NCBI GenBank assembly: GCA_030840645.1
Contig: JAVEEC010000139.1
Coordinates: 1 to 64,000, forward strand
From: Frankiaceae bacterium
GTDB lineage: Bacteria > Actinomycetota > Actinomycetes > BP-191
DNA length: 64,000 nucleotides
Reading direction: 5' to 3'
Shown here: positions 9,748 through 20,526 of the stretch, piece by piece
How positions within the stretch are numbered: the stretch's first letter is position 1
Layout: every line of letters starts with the position of its first letter
The notes under the pieces: model-generated
What the model saw: only the letters and a program-made list of their open reading frames with translations
Databases searched by the model: none
Told to the model about the DNA's origin: nothing
Position numbers and translations under genes: made by a program

Positions 9748-10818
9748 GTGGCCACGGAGAAGCCGGCGACGGCGAAGAAGGCGGTAAGGAAGGCGGCACC
9801 CGCGCGAAAGGCGGCGCCCGCCAAGCGAGCGGCGCCGGCCGAGCCGGTGGCGAACGCCATCGAGGTCAGCGGCCTGCGGAAGTCGTTCAAGGGCGGCGTC
9901 GACGCGGTCAACGGCGTCGACCTGGCGGTCCGCGAGGGGGAGGTTTTCGGCTTCCTCGGACCCAACGGCGCCGGCAAGACGACCACCGTCCGGATGCTCT
10001 GCACGCTGCTGCCGATCACCGCCGGGACGGCCCGGGTGGCCGGCATCGACGTGGTCCGCGACCCCGCCGCGGTACGCCGCAAGATCGGCGTGGCGCTGCA
10101 GGAGATCGGGCTCGACCCGATCCAGACCGGCCGCGAGATCCTCGAGCTGCAGTGCGGCCTCTACGGCATGTCCGGCACCCGTGCGGTCGCCCGCGCCAAG
10201 GAGCTGCTCGACCTGGTCGGCCTCGCCGACGCCGCCGACCGGCGGACCAAGACGTACTCCGGCGGCATGAAGCGCCGCCTCGACCTCGCGAGCGCGCTGG
10301 TGCACTCGCCGACGGTGCTGTTCCTCGACGAGCCGACGACCGGCCTCGACCCGGCCTCGCGCGTCACCGTCTGGGACGAGGTCCGCCGGATCAACGAGTC
10401 GGGTACGACGGTGTTCCTCACGACGCAGTACCTCGAAGAGGCCGACCAGCTCTGCGACCGGCTCGCGATCATCGACCGCGGCGTCATCGTCGCCGAGGGC
10501 ACGCCAGAGGAGCTGAAGTCGGCGATGGGCCACGACGTCGTGACCATCACCGTCGCCGAGGCGGTGCTCGGCACCGCGCGCGCGGCCGTCGAGAGGCTGA
10601 AGGGCGTCCAGCAGGTGGTCGAGGAGCGCAACGCCCTCGCCCTCTACGTCGACAACGGCGCCGAGTCGATCCCGGAGCTGGTGCGGCTGCTCGACCGGGC
10701 GGACGTCACCGCGAACGCGATCTCGGTCGCGCGGCCGACGCTCGACGACGTGTTCCTCAAGGCGACGGGCCGCCGGCTCGAAGGCGACGACGAGACCGGC
10801 GAGGAGAAGTCCGCATGA
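9748..10818 (+). CDS. ABC transporter ATP-binding protein (DrrA-like) with Lys/Ala/Pro-rich N-terminal tail
   Basis: FLGPNGAGKTTTVRML, YSGGMKRRLDLASALVHSPTVLFLDEPTTGLDP; N-term KKAVRKAAPARKAAPAKRAAPAEP. Confidence 0.93.
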   Translation: MATEKPATAKKAVRKAAPARKAAPAKRAAPAEPVANAIEVSGLRKSFKGGVDAVNGVDLAVREGEVFGFLGPNGAGKTTTVRMLCTLLPITAGTARVAGIDVVRDPAAVRRKIGVALQEIGLDPIQTGREILELQCGLYGMSGTRAVARAKELLDLVGLADAADRRTKTYSGGMKRRLDLASALVHSPTVLFLDEPTTGLDPASRVTVWDEVRRINESGTTVFLTTQYLEEADQLCDRLAIIDRGVIVAEGTPEELKSAMGHDVVTITVAEAVLGTARAAVERLKGVQQVVEERNALALYVDNGAESIPELVRLLDRADVTANAISVARPTLDDVFLKATGRRLEGDDETGEEKSA

Positions 10819-11567
10819 GGGTGCTCTGGCTGCTGACCAAGCGCGCGATCCGCGAGGCGCTGCGGACGCCCGAGGCGACGGTCCCGCTGCTGTTCATCCC
10901 GATCTTCTTCCTCGTCGTCAACATCGGGCAGCTCGGCAAGCAGTTCCACGGCGAGCCGTTCCTCCAGGGGCAGAACTACGGCGCGTTCCAGCTGCCGCTG
11001 TCGCTGGTGTTCTCGGCCATAGGGATCGGCAGCGCGCTCGCGATGGTCGCCGAGATCGAGAACGGCTACTTCGACAAGTTCCTCGTGGCGCCGATTCCCC
11101 GGACGACGATCCTGCTCGGGCGGCTCTGCTCGGACTTCCTGCGCAACCTCGTGACGTCGTCGGTCGTCCTCGGCATCGGCCTCGCGATCGGCGTGCACGT
11201 CCGCTCCGGTGTGCTCGGCGCGGTCCTGCTGGTCGTGCTCTGCGCGCTGTTCGGCGTGGCGTACGGCAGCGCCGCGATCCTCGTCGCGCTGCGCACGCGC
11301 AACACCCAGGCCGTGAACATGTCCTCGCTGATCTTCTTCCCGCTGCTCTTCCTCGCGCCGACCACCGTGCCGCGCGGGAACATGCAGGGCTGGCTGCGGG
11401 TGGCGTCACGGTTCAACCCGGTGACCTACGTCATCGAGGGGCTGCGCTCGTTGATCCTCGACGGGTGGGACGGCCAGCGGCTGCTCGCCTGCATCCTCAC
11501 CATCGGCATCGCGACCGTCGTGCTGCTCGGGCTCAGCGTCCGGGCGATGCGGACGTACGACTCCTAG
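10815..11567 (+). CDS. ABC transporter permease (ABC-2 / DrrB-like)
   Basis: ATG overlaps stop of the ATPase gene; six hydrophobic segments; [16 protein letters not shown]-terminal motif. Confidence 0.9.
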   Translation: MRVLWLLTKRAIREALRTPEATVPLLFIPIFFLVVNIGQLGKQFHGEPFLQGQNYGAFQLPLSLVFSAIGIGSALAMVAEIENGYFDKFLVAPIPRTTILLGRLCSDFLRNLVTSSVVLGIGLAIGVHVRSGVLGAVLLVVLCALFGVAYGSAAILVALRTRNTQAVNMSSLIFFPLLFLAPTTVPRGNMQGWLRVASRFNPVTYVIEGLRSLILDGWDGQRLLACILTIGIATVVLLGLSVRAMRTYDS

Positions 11568-12955
11568 CCTTCGGGCGGCTTCGTCATGCCGAGTACGTCG
11601 AGGGCGGCGTCGAGCTGCTCCTCGGTGAGGGTGCCGTCGGCGACGTGGCCCCGGTCGATCACGGCCTGGCGGATCGTGGTGTTCTGCGCGAGCGCCTGCT
11701 TCGCGACCTTCGCCGCCTCCTCGTAGCCGAGGTAGCGGTTCAACGGCGTGACGATCGACGGCGACGCCTCGGCGAGGAAGCGGCAGCGTTCGACGTCGGC
11801 CTCGATGCCGTCGACGGTCTTGTCGGCGAGCAGGCGGCTGATGTTGGCGAGCAGCCGGATCGACTCGAGGACGTTGCGCGCGATGACGGGCAGGTTGACG
11901 TTCAGCTCGAAGTTGCCGGCCGCCCCGCCGAACGCCACCGCCGCGTCGTTGCCGATCACCTGCGCCACGACCTGGTGCGCGGCCTCGGGGATCACCGGGT
12001 TGACCTTGCCGGGCATGATCGAGGAGCCGGGCTGGAGGTCGGGCAGCCGGATCTCGCCCAGCCCGGCGCGCGGGCCGCTCGCCATCCAGCGGAGGTCGTT
12101 GCAGATCTTGTTCAAGGACACCGCGACCACCCGCAGCACGCCGGACGCCTCGACCAGCGCGTCGCGGGACGCCTGCGCCTCGAAGTGGTTGCGCGCCTCG
12201 GAGAGCGGCAGGTGGAGCTCGTCGGCGAGCAGCGCGATGACGCGGCGCGCGAAGCCGGGCGGGGTGTTGATGCCGGTGCCGACGGCCGTGCCGCCGAGCG
12301 GCAACTCGGCGACGCGGGGGAGCGCGTCGAGGAGGCGTTCGATGCCGATGCGGATGGCGGCGGCGTAGCCGCCGAACTCCTGGCCCAGCGTCACCGGCGT
12401 CGCGTCCATGAGGTGGGTCCGGCCGCTCTTGACCACGTCGCGGAACTCCTCCGCCTTGCGCTCCAGCGCGGACGCGAGCTGGTCGAGCGCCGGGATCAGG
12501 TCGGTCACGATCGCGCGGGTCGCGGCGATGTGGATGGCCGAGGGGAACACGTCGTTGCTCGACTGGCTCGCGTTGACCTCGTCGTTGGGGTGCACCGGGC
12601 GGCCGAGGCGTTCCTCGGCGAGGGTGGCGATCACCTCGTTCGCATTCATGTTGCTGCTCGTGCCGGAGCCGGTCTGGAACACGTCGATCGGGAACTCGCC
12701 GTCGTGCGCGCCGTCAGCGACCTCGCCGGCCGCCTGTGCGATCGCGACGGCGACGTCGTTGCCGATCACGCCGAGGTCGGCGTTGACCCGCGCGGCCGCG
12801 CCCTTGATGGCACCGAGCGCCGCGACCAGCGCCGGGTCGACGGGCCGCCCCGAGACCGGGAAGTTCTCGACCGCGCGCTGTGTCTGCGCCCGCCACTTCG
12901 CGTCCTTCGGGACGCGGACCTCGCCCATCGAGTCGTGCTCGATCCGGTGCTCCAT
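11564..12955 (-). CDS. fumC: Class II fumarate hydratase
   Basis: [16 protein letters not shown] signature, [25 protein letters not shown]. Confidence 0.96.
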   Translation of the reverse strand: MEHRIEHDSMGEVRVPKDAKWRAQTQRAVENFPVSGRPVDPALVAALGAIKGAAARVNADLGVIGNDVAVAIAQAAGEVADGAHDGEFPIDVFQTGSGTSSNMNANEVIATLAEERLGRPVHPNDEVNASQSSNDVFPSAIHIAATRAIVTDLIPALDQLASALERKAEEFRDVVKSGRTHLMDATPVTLGQEFGGYAAAIRIGIERLLDALPRVAELPLGGTAVGTGINTPPGFARRVIALLADELHLPLSEARNHFEAQASRDALVEASGVLRVVAVSLNKICNDLRWMASGPRAGLGEIRLPDLQPGSSIMPGKVNPVIPEAAHQVVAQVIGNDAAVAFGGAAGNFELNVNLPVIARNVLESIRLLANISRLLADKTVDGIEADVERCRFLAEASPSIVTPLNRYLGYEEAAKVAKQALAQNTTIRQAVIDRGHVADGTLTEEQLDAALDVLGMTKPPEG

Positions 12956-12986
12956 GCACGCGATGATGCCCCCTGTGGGCGAGGCC

Positions 12987-13541
12987 ATGTTCTTCGAGAC
13001 GCCGGCGGCGCTGCGCGAGTGGTTCGCGGCGAACGCGGCGACCGCGACGGAGCTGTTCGTCGGCTACCGCAAGAAGGCGACCGGGCTGCCGTCGGTCACC
13101 TGGGCCGAGTCGGTGGACGAGGCGCTCTGCGTCGGCTGGATCGACGGCGTCCGCCGCTCGCTCGGCGAGGACGCGTACACCATCAGGTTCACGCCGCGGC
13201 GGCGCGGCAGCCGGTGGAGCGCGGTGAACGTGCGCCGCGTTCCGGCCCTCGCGGCCGAGGGCCGGATGACGCCGGCGGGGCTGGCCGTATTCGAGGCGCG
13301 CGGTGCGGCGAACGACACCGGCTACTCCTACGAGCGCCGCGACGGCCGCCTCCCGCCCGAGTACGAGGCGGCGTTGCGAAGGACGAAGGGCGCGTGGGAG
13401 TTCTGGGCGGCGCAGCCGGACGGCTACCGCAGGAACATCGCGTACTGGGTCACCAGCGCGAAGCAGGAGCCGACCAGGCAGCGCCGGCTCGCCACGCTGG
13501 CGGCAGCCTCCGCGCGCGGCGAACGCGTGCGCGGCGGCTAG
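12987..13541 (+). CDS. YdeI/OmpD-associated family protein
   Basis: [33 protein letters not shown]...[15 protein letters not shown]; start could be 12966. Confidence 0.8.
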   Translation: MFFETPAALREWFAANAATATELFVGYRKKATGLPSVTWAESVDEALCVGWIDGVRRSLGEDAYTIRFTPRRRGSRWSAVNVRRVPALAAEGRMTPAGLAVFEARGAANDTGYSYERRDGRLPPEYEAALRRTKGAWEFWAAQPDGYRRNIAYWVTSAKQEPTRQRRLATLAAASARGERVRGG

Positions 13542-14104
13542 CGGATGCCGTAGATGAAGATCTTCGCGTCGGTGCAGAAGAAGACCCTCACATCCACGAG
13601 GGTAGGCAGCGCGTCGACGATGAGGGTGCCGCTCGTGTCGGCGGGCACCTGGTAGTCGTTGAACCAGGGCGCCTGGATGGTGTCGGACCCGGCTCGCGCG
13701 ATCATCCGGAGGATGGTCTGGCTCGACCCGCTCTGGACCATGATGCGGAGGCGGTTGTACCGCGACAGGTCCCGGGTCCCGAGCGGGAAGCCGTTGATGT
13801 CGGCGCCGCAGTCCAGGCCGCCCGCGGGCGTCTGGTAGACGACGGCGTTGCGGTCCGCGGTGTCGGCGACGCGCACGGCGCCCGCCTCGACCTTCGCGGC
13901 GACCCCCGTGTTGGGGTCGACCATCGTGGTCCAGAGGCCGCGGGTGGAGCCGACGCGTGCCTGGTACGACGAGTGCACGGGGTCGGTGATGTTCACCAGG
14001 CTCCCGGTCGCGGCCATGACGGTGACGGGGGCGAGCACGATCGCGGCGCACACGGCGACGACGAGGGTGACCATCTGGTTCGTCGAGAGACGGCGCTTCT
14101 CCAT
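13538..14104 (-). CDS. Hypothetical exported/membrane-anchored protein
   Basis: N-terminal hydrophobic segment (MVTLVVAVCAAIVLAPVTVMAATG); no recognised domain. Confidence 0.6.
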   Translation of the reverse strand: MEKRRLSTNQMVTLVVAVCAAIVLAPVTVMAATGSLVNITDPVHSSYQARVGSTRGLWTTMVDPNTGVAAKVEAGAVRVADTADRNAVVYQTPAGGLDCGADINGFPLGTRDLSRYNRLRIMVQSGSSQTILRMIARAGSDTIQAPWFNDYQVPADTSGTLIVDALPTLVDVRVFFCTDAKIFIYGIR

Positions 14105-14171
14105 CGGTCCTCCAGGGACGGGTCTTGAGGGCACCCATCCTGATCCCGGGCGAGCGCCCGCGGGGCGGAAC

Positions 14172-15818
14172 CTAAGGACGCGCGCCGACCGTCAGCGCGA
14201 CGGGAGTCGCCGGCTCGGCGAAGAAGTCGTTCCCCTTGTCGTCGACCACCACGAACGCCGGGAAGTCGCGGACCTCGATCCGCCAGACGGCCTCCATGCC
14301 GAGCTCGGCGTACTCGATGACGTCGACCTTGGTGATGCAGTCCTGCGCGAGCCGCGCGGCCGGGCCGCCGATCGAGCCGAGGTAGAAGCCGCCGTGCCGT
14401 TTGCACGCTTCGGTCACGGCTTGCGAGCGGTTGCCCTTGGCCAGCATCACGAACGACCCGCCCGCGGCCTGGAACTGCTCGACGTACGAGTCCATCCGGC
14501 CGGCGGTCGTCGGCCCGAACGAGCCTGACGCGTACCCGTCCGGCGTCTTGGCGGGTCCCGCGTAGTAGACGCACATGTCGCGCAGGTAGCCGGGCATCGG
14601 CTCACCCGCGTCGAGCCGCTCCTTGATCTTGGCGTGCGCGATGTCGCGGGCGACCACCATCGGGCCGGTCAGCGACAACCGAGTGCGGACCGGAAGGGTG
14701 GCCAGCGTCGCGCGGATCTCGCTCATCGGGCGCGTCAGGTCGAGCTGGACGACGTCGTCGTCCAGGTGCTCGTCGGTCGTCTCGGGTAGGTAGTGCGCCG
14801 GGTCACGTTCCAGCTCTTCGAGGAACACACCTTCCCTGGTGATCTTGCCGACCGCCTGCCGGTCGGCGCTGCACGACACGGCGATGGCGACGGGGCAGGA
14901 CGCGCCGTGCCGCGGCAGCCGGATCACGCGTACGTCGTGGCAGAAGTACTTGCCTCCGAACTGCGCCCCGATCCCGTTGGCGCGGGTCAGGTTCAGGACC
15001 TCTGCCTCCAGCTCGACGTCGCGGAACGCGTGTCCCGCAGGCGATCCGGCGGTCGGCAGCGTGTCGAGGTAGCGGGCGGACGCGTACTTCGCCGTCTTGA
15101 GCGCGTACTCCGCGCTGGTGCCGCCGACGACGATCGCGAGGTGGTACGGCGGGCACGCGGCGGTGCCGAGCGAACGGATCTTCTCGTCCAGGAACCGCAG
15201 CATCGCGACCGGGTTGAGGACCGCCTTGGTCTCCTGGTAGAGGTAGGACTTGTTCGCCGAGCCGCCGCCCTTGGCCATGAAGAGGAACGAGTACGCGTCA
15301 CCATCGGTCGCGTAGATCTCGACCTGCGCGGGGAGGTTCGAGCCGGTGTTCCGCTCGTCCCACATGGTGAGCGGCGCGAGTTGCGAGTAGCGCAGGTTCA
15401 GCGTCGTGTACGCGTCGTAGACGCCGCGGCTGATCTGCTCCTCGTCGCGGCCGCGGGTGAGGACCTGCTGGCCGCGCTTGGCCATGACGATCGCGGTGCC
15501 GGTGTCCTGGCACATCGGCAGGACGCCGCCCGCGGCGATGTTCGCGTTCTTGAGCAGGTCCAGGGCGACGAAGCGGTCGTTGGGCGACGCCTCGGGGTCG
15601 TCGAGGATGGTACGGAGCTGCCGCAGGTGGCCGGGCCGGAGCAGGTGCGCGATGTCGCGCATCGCGGTCGCCGTGAGGAGGCGCAGCGCCTCCGGCTCGA
15701 CCACGAGGAACTCGCGCCCGGCCGCCTCGACGGTCGAGACGCCGTCGGTCGTGAGCAGCCGGTACGGGGTGTCCGCCGGGCCGAGCGGCAGCGGGTCGGT
15801 GTAGTCGAACTCGGGCAT
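14172..15818 (-). CDS. Class I fumarate hydratase ([4Fe-4S], fused alpha/beta type)
   Basis: [62 protein letters not shown]. Confidence 0.93.
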   Translation of the reverse strand: MPEFDYTDPLPLGPADTPYRLLTTDGVSTVEAAGREFLVVEPEALRLLTATAMRDIAHLLRPGHLRQLRTILDDPEASPNDRFVALDLLKNANIAAGGVLPMCQDTGTAIVMAKRGQQVLTRGRDEEQISRGVYDAYTTLNLRYSQLAPLTMWDERNTGSNLPAQVEIYATDGDAYSFLFMAKGGGSANKSYLYQETKAVLNPVAMLRFLDEKIRSLGTAACPPYHLAIVVGGTSAEYALKTAKYASARYLDTLPTAGSPAGHAFRDVELEAEVLNLTRANGIGAQFGGKYFCHDVRVIRLPRHGASCPVAIAVSCSADRQAVGKITREGVFLEELERDPAHYLPETTDEHLDDDVVQLDLTRPMSEIRATLATLPVRTRLSLTGPMVVARDIAHAKIKERLDAGEPMPGYLRDMCVYYAGPAKTPDGYASGSFGPTTAGRMDSYVEQFQAAGGSFVMLAKGNRSQAVTEACKRHGGFYLGSIGGPAARLAQDCITKVDVIEYAELGMEAVWRIEVRDFPAFVVVDDKGNDFFAEPATPVALTVGARP

Positions 15819-15840
15819 GCGAGAAGGGTACTTGCGGGTG

Positions 15841-16203
15841 CTACCCCGTGACGCAGGCCGGCGGCGCAACGAACGTCCCGGACAGGTCCGACGCCGCGCC
15901 GTCGGCACAGACGACGACCGACGCCAGGCTGGTCGCGCTCGTCGACGCCGAGACCGACGCGATGCCCGGCGCCGTAACCGTCTGCGCCGCTCCCGCCACC
16001 GTGCAGGTGGACCGCGTGAACAGCGCGCTGGTGGACGCGCGCGCCGAGCAGACCGCCGTGACGATGGCGCCGATCCCGACCGGTGTACGGGACACGCTCT
16101 CGACCCTGACCGTGACGAACGGCGCTGCCTGGGCCGGCGCGGCGACGGCGAGCGACGCGGTCACCGCGGCGATCGCGGCGAGCGAGCCGAGTGACCTGCT
16201 CAT
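15841..16203 (-). CDS. Small secreted protein, unknown function
   Basis: Signal peptide ([23 protein letters not shown]); four Cys in mature part; ATG overlaps upstream TGA. Confidence 0.6.
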   Translation of the reverse strand: MSRSLGSLAAIAAVTASLAVAAPAQAAPFVTVRVESVSRTPVGIGAIVTAVCSARASTSALFTRSTCTVAGAAQTVTAPGIASVSASTSATSLASVVVCADGAASDLSGTFVAPPACVTG

Positions 16204-16565
16204 CACAGGCTCGTGGACGAGCAGTGGAGCGGCGAGGAGACGGTGGTCAGACTCGGGTAGAAGGTGGCCCGACCCTGGACGCAGACCGTGAACAGGCTCC
16301 CGCTGATGGCGTCCGGACGTACGACGACGGCTGTGCTACCCGGCGCGTGGCCCGTGGCCGTCACTCCGTTGACCGTGCAGTCGACCGAGGTGATGACAGC
16401 GCCGGCGCTGCCCGTTGCCGTGCAGGTCGTGACGACGAGCCATCCGGTGCCGACCTGGGTGTAGGTGGACGAGGCGCTCGCGCCGACCGAGTCGGCATGG
16501 GCGGGGACGGCCCCCAGGAGGACGGCCGCCGCGCTCGCGACGAGGAGTGCGTTCATACGCAGCAT
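16203..16565 (-). CDS. Small secreted protein, related in layout to downstream neighbour
   Basis: Signal peptide (MNALLVASAAAVLLGAVPAHA); Cys-containing ~100 aa mature part; start uncertain (16556 possible). Confidence 0.55.
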   Translation of the reverse strand: MLRMNALLVASAAAVLLGAVPAHADSVGASASSTYTQVGTGWLVVTTCTATGSAGAVITSVDCTVNGVTATGHAPGSTAVVVRPDAISGSLFTVCVQGRATFYPSLTTVSSPLHCSSTSL

Positions 16566-16636
16566 CGAGACATCCCGGGGTTTGTAGGGGTTTGGTGCCG
16601 CGGACACTCTAGCGAAGATCGCCAAGCCGCCAACCG

Positions 16637-17635
16637 TCAGTGGTGGTGCTCGAAGTCGATGCCGCTGTAGGTCATCAGCTTCTTGAGCTTGTGCTGGGAC
16701 TCGACGTAACGGATGGTGCCGCTGCGCGAGCGCATGACCAGGGAGTGCGTCGTCGCGCCGCCCCCGCGGTACCGGACACCCTGCAGCAGCTCGCCGTCGG
16801 TGACGCCGGTCGCGACGAAGAACACGTTATTGCCGCTGACCAGGTCGTCGCAGGTGAGGACGCGGTCGACGTCGTGGCCCTGCTCGACGGCCGCCGCCCG
16901 CTCCGCGTCGTTGCGCGGCCAGAGCCGGCCCTGGATGGTGCCGCCGAGGCACTTGATCGCGCAGGCCGAGATGATGCCCTCGGGCGTGCCGCCGATCCCG
17001 AGCAGCAGGTCGACGCCGGTGCCGTCCTTCGCCGCCATGATCGCGCCCGCGACGTCGCCGTCGGAGATCAGCTTGATCCGCGCGCCCGCCTCGCGGACCT
17101 GCCTGATGATGTCCTCGTGCCGGGGGCGGTCGAGGATGCAGACCGTGACGTCCTCGGGGCTGCCGCCCTTGGCCTTGGCAACGGCGCGGATGTTGGCGTC
17201 GATCGGCGACGCGATGTCGACGACGTCGGCGGCCTCCGGCCCGGTCGCGAGCTTCTCCATGTAGACGCAGGCGCCGGGGTCGAACATCGTGCCGCGCTCG
17301 GACACGGCCAGGACGGCGATGGCGTTGTCCATGCCCTTGGCGGTCAGCGTGGTGCCGTCGATCGGGTCGACGGCGACGTCGCAGTCGGGCCCGTCGCCGT
17401 CGCCGACCTCTTCGCCGTTGTAGAGCATCGGGGCTTCGTCCTTCTCGCCCTCGCCGATGACGACGACGCCCTTCATCGAGACCGTGCCGATCATCGCTCG
17501 CATCGCGTCCACGGCGGCACCGTCCGCGCCGTTCTTGTCGCCCCGGCCGACCCAGCGGCCCGCGGCCATCGCGGCGGCCTCCGTGACGCGGACGAGCTCG
17601 AGCGCGAGGTTACGGTCGGGAGCTTCGGTCGGCAT
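16637..17635 (-). CDS. glpX: Class II fructose-1,6-bisphosphatase
   Basis: [18 protein letters not shown]...[27 protein letters not shown] characteristic of GlpX. Confidence 0.96.
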   Translation of the reverse strand: MPTEAPDRNLALELVRVTEAAAMAAGRWVGRGDKNGADGAAVDAMRAMIGTVSMKGVVVIGEGEKDEAPMLYNGEEVGDGDGPDCDVAVDPIDGTTLTAKGMDNAIAVLAVSERGTMFDPGACVYMEKLATGPEAADVVDIASPIDANIRAVAKAKGGSPEDVTVCILDRPRHEDIIRQVREAGARIKLISDGDVAGAIMAAKDGTGVDLLLGIGGTPEGIISACAIKCLGGTIQGRLWPRNDAERAAAVEQGHDVDRVLTCDDLVSGNNVFFVATGVTDGELLQGVRYRGGGATTHSLVMRSRSGTIRYVESQHKLKKLMTYSGIDFEHHH

Positions 17636-17660
17636 GCTTCGAGACTCTATCGGCGCACCG

Positions 17661-17813
17661 TTACAAGCCGCGGCGGCGTCCGTTGCCGGCGATGTTGAGG
17701 ATCAGCATGACCAGCGCGACGACCAGCAGGATGTGGATCAGGCTGCCCCCGACGCTGCCGATCAGGCCGAGCAGCCAGAGCAGCAGCAGTACCGCGATGA
17801 CAGTCCAGAGCAT
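17661..17813 (-). CDS. Small lmo0937-type membrane protein
   Basis: [41 protein letters not shown] pattern. Confidence 0.7.
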   Translation of the reverse strand: MLWTVIAVLLLLWLLGLIGSVGGSLIHILLVVALVMLILNIAGNGRRRGL

Positions 17814-17916
17814 GCCTACCGCCTCCGTCGTCGGTGCCCCGACGACCGGGGCGTCTCGCAGAGGCACCTTCCCCGTAGGCTGGCGTCCCAACCGGGACCC
17901 CGAGGAAGGCCGCCCG

Positions 17917-18561
17917 ATGTTCGACACCGCCGAGACCGACGCCGCCGGCCGGCTCGGCCTGGATCCGGACGCGGTGCCTGGAGGGATCTACCACCTGCTC
18001 AACGCCGTCGTCGTGCCACGACCGATCGCATGGGTCTCGACCAGGTCCGCGGCCGGCGTCGACAACCTCGCGCCGCACTCGTACTTCACCGTCTCCTCTG
18101 TCGTCCCGCCGGTCGTGCAGTTCACGTCGGTCGGCCACAAGGACTCGCTACGCAACGCCGAGGCGACCGGCCAGTTCGTCGTCTCCGTCACCCCGCGCTC
18201 GCTGGTGCGGCAGGTGAACACCACGGCGGTGCCGTTCCCCCCGGACGTGTCGGAGTTCGACATGGCCGGACTGACGCGCGAGCCGTCGGCGCGGGTCGCG
18301 CCGTGCCGCGTCGCGGAGTCGCCGGTGTCGCTGGAGTGCGAGCTCGCCGGTACGCAGCCGTTCGGCGCGTCGACGGTGGTGTTCGGCCGGGTGGTCTGGA
18401 TCGCGGTGAAGCCGTCGGTGCTGCGCGACGACCGCGTCGCGATCGACCTGCTCGACCCGGTCTCGCGCCTGTCCGGCGCGGACTACGCCACGATCGGCGA
18501 GGTGTTCGCCATCCGCAGGCAGAGCCACGAGGAGTGGCTCGCCACGCAGGACGAGGGGTGA
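17917..18561 (+). CDS. Flavin reductase family protein
   Basis: PRPIAWVSTRSAAGVDNLAPHSYFTVSSVVPP motif of FMN-binding split barrel reductases. Confidence 0.87.
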   Translation: MFDTAETDAAGRLGLDPDAVPGGIYHLLNAVVVPRPIAWVSTRSAAGVDNLAPHSYFTVSSVVPPVVQFTSVGHKDSLRNAEATGQFVVSVTPRSLVRQVNTTAVPFPPDVSEFDMAGLTREPSARVAPCRVAESPVSLECELAGTQPFGASTVVFGRVVWIAVKPSVLRDDRVAIDLLDPVSRLSGADYATIGEVFAIRRQSHEEWLATQDEG

Positions 18562-18565
18562 TGCC

Positions 18566-19159
18566 GTGAAGCAGTCGGACCGGGCGGCCGGCACCCGCAA
18601 CGCGATCCTCGCCGCCGCGCAGGACGTGTTCACCAGCGCGGGCTTCAGCGACGCGAACATCGCCGACGTCGTCTCCCGCGCCGGCGCCAGCGTGGGCAGC
18701 CTGTACCACCACTTCGGCGGCAAGGCGGACTTGTACCTCGCGTTGTTCGAGGACTACGAGAGCCGGCAGGAGCAGCGGGCGACGGCGGCCGTCGCGCAGG
18801 CCCGCAGCGGCGGCGAGGCGTCGCCGATGGAGCTGTTCATCGTCGGCGCGCGGGCGTACCTGCGCGGCTGCTGGGACGAGCGCGAGCTGGCCAGGCTGTT
18901 CCTCGCGGGCGGCGGCCCGGCGGGCTCGGAACTGCTGGGGCGCAAGCGCTTCCATCAGTGGGCGCGGCTGAACGAACGCCTCCTCGGCTCGTACGAGGAG
19001 GCGGGCGGGCCGTCGTCCGACGCGCTCGTGCTCGTCCTCACGACGGTCGTCGCGGAGGCCGGGCACGAGGTCGCGGTGTGCGACGAGGAGGAGAAGGCGA
19101 TGGCGTTCGCCGAGGACGTGCTGACGCTGATCGGCCGGATGGCGACGGTCCGCGCGTGA
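18566..19159 (+). CDS. TetR family transcriptional regulator
   Basis: N-terminal HTH (AAQDVFTSAGFSDANIADVVSRAGASVGSLYHHFGGKADLY). Confidence 0.92.
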   Translation: MKQSDRAAGTRNAILAAAQDVFTSAGFSDANIADVVSRAGASVGSLYHHFGGKADLYLALFEDYESRQEQRATAAVAQARSGGEASPMELFIVGARAYLRGCWDERELARLFLAGGGPAGSELLGRKRFHQWARLNERLLGSYEEAGGPSSDALVLVLTTVVAEAGHEVAVCDEEEKAMAFAEDVLTLIGRMATVRA

Positions 19160-20304
19160 GCGTCCACGACGACCTGCTCGCGCGGCGGGCCGACTACCCG
19201 ATCCTCGGGCGCAAGACGTACCTCATCAACAACTCCCTCGGCGCGATGCACCGCGGCGTGCGCGACTCGCTCGCGTCGTACGCCGACGCGTGGGCGACCG
19301 ACGGCGTCGAGGCGTGGCACGACTGGCTGCCGTTGATGACGCGCGTGGCCGACCTCGTCGGCGCCATCATCGGCGCGCCGCCCGGGACGACGGTGATGCA
19401 CCAGAACGTCGCCGCACTGCTCGGCGCCGTCGCCTCCTGCCTCGACCTCTCCGGGCCGCGCAACAAGGTCGTCACGACGGCGATGGACTGGCCGGGGTCG
19501 CACTACCTCTGGACCGAGCACGCGCGCTTCGGCGCCGACCTGGTCGTGGTCCCATCGGACGATGGCGTCGGGGTCGACGCGCAGCGGGTGGTGGACGCGA
19601 TCGACGCGCGCACGCTGGTCGTCTCGGTGTCGTACGTGCTGTTCAAGTCGGCGTACGTCATGAACCTCGCGCCGATCGTCGCGCGGGCGCACGAGGTCGG
19701 CGCGCTGGTGCTGCTGGACTCGTACCAGGCGGCCGGCGTGCTGCCGTTCTCGGTGACCGACCTCGGCGTCGACCTCTGCGTCGGCGGCTCGGTGAAGTAC
19801 CTGTGCGGCGGGCCGGGCAACGGCTGGCTCTACGCCGCGCCCGGCGTGGTCGAGTCACTGCGGCCGGCGCAGGTCGGGTGGTTCGGGCACGCGCGGCCGT
19901 TCGGCTTCGAGTGGTCGGCCGTGGAGTACGCGAAGGGCGCCGGCCGGTTCATGGGCGGCACGCCCGGCTTACCCGCCGCGTACGCCGCGATCCCCGGCTA
20001 CCAGGCGGTGCTCGACGTCGGTCTCGACCGGATCAGGGAGCGGTCGCTGTCGTTGACGCAGCCGTTGCTGGAGGGTGCCCTGGAACGCGGCTTCACGGTC
20101 CGCTCGCCGCACGACCCGGCGCGGCGCGGCGGGCACGTGACGATCGACCCGGGCGACTCCGAGCGGGTGCACGACGTGCTGCTCGAACGCGGCTTCGCCG
20201 TCGACCACCGGCCCGGTGTCGGCATCCGGGTCGGGCCGCACTTCTACAACTCGGCGGAGGAGTGCACGGCGATCTTGGACGAGATGGCGGCGATCGTCGG
20301 CTGA
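19156..20304 (+). CDS. PLP-dependent aminotransferase class V, kynureninase-like
   Basis: DSYQAAGVLPFSVTDLGVDLCVGGSVKYLCGGPGNGWLY; GTG overlaps tetR stop. Confidence 0.8.
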   Translation: MSVHDDLLARRADYPILGRKTYLINNSLGAMHRGVRDSLASYADAWATDGVEAWHDWLPLMTRVADLVGAIIGAPPGTTVMHQNVAALLGAVASCLDLSGPRNKVVTTAMDWPGSHYLWTEHARFGADLVVVPSDDGVGVDAQRVVDAIDARTLVVSVSYVLFKSAYVMNLAPIVARAHEVGALVLLDSYQAAGVLPFSVTDLGVDLCVGGSVKYLCGGPGNGWLYAAPGVVESLRPAQVGWFGHARPFGFEWSAVEYAKGAGRFMGGTPGLPAAYAAIPGYQAVLDVGLDRIRERSLSLTQPLLEGALERGFTVRSPHDPARRGGHVTIDPGDSERVHDVLLERGFAVDHRPGVGIRVGPHFYNSAEECTAILDEMAAIVG

Positions 20305-20307
20305 CCC

Positions 20308-20508
20308 TCAGGTCGGGTCGGGCTCGGCGCGGACGGCGTCGAGGCGGGCACGGGCGCCGTCGAGCCACTGCTGGCAGGTCGTCGCGAGCGCCTCGCCGCG
20401 CTCCCACAGCGCCAGTGACTCCTCCAGTCCGAGGCCGCCGGCCTCCAGGCGGCGGACGACGTCCTCCAGCTCGGCGCGCGCGGCCTCGTACGACGGCTCT
20501 TCCGGCAT
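20308..20508 (-). CDS. xseB: Exodeoxyribonuclease VII small subunit
   Basis: SYEAARAELEDVVRRLEAGGLGLEESLALWERGEAL; near xseA on the same strand. Confidence 0.93.
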   Translation of the reverse strand: MPEEPSYEAARAELEDVVRRLEAGGLGLEESLALWERGEALATTCQQWLDGARARLDAVRAEPDPT

Positions 20509-20526
20509 GCCAGGGAGAATGTCACC

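Noticed and set aside
11465-14128. Long plus-strand ORF (887 aa) antisense to fumC
   Set aside because: Low-complexity R/A/G/V translation; fumC on the opposite strand is unambiguous.
17917-20304. Flavin reductase-TetR-kynureninase-like run as a new catabolic operon
   Set aside because: Plausible aromatic/kynurenine degradation operon, but there are no dioxygenase or hydrolase partners in the window and nothing beyond ordinary regulation is evident.
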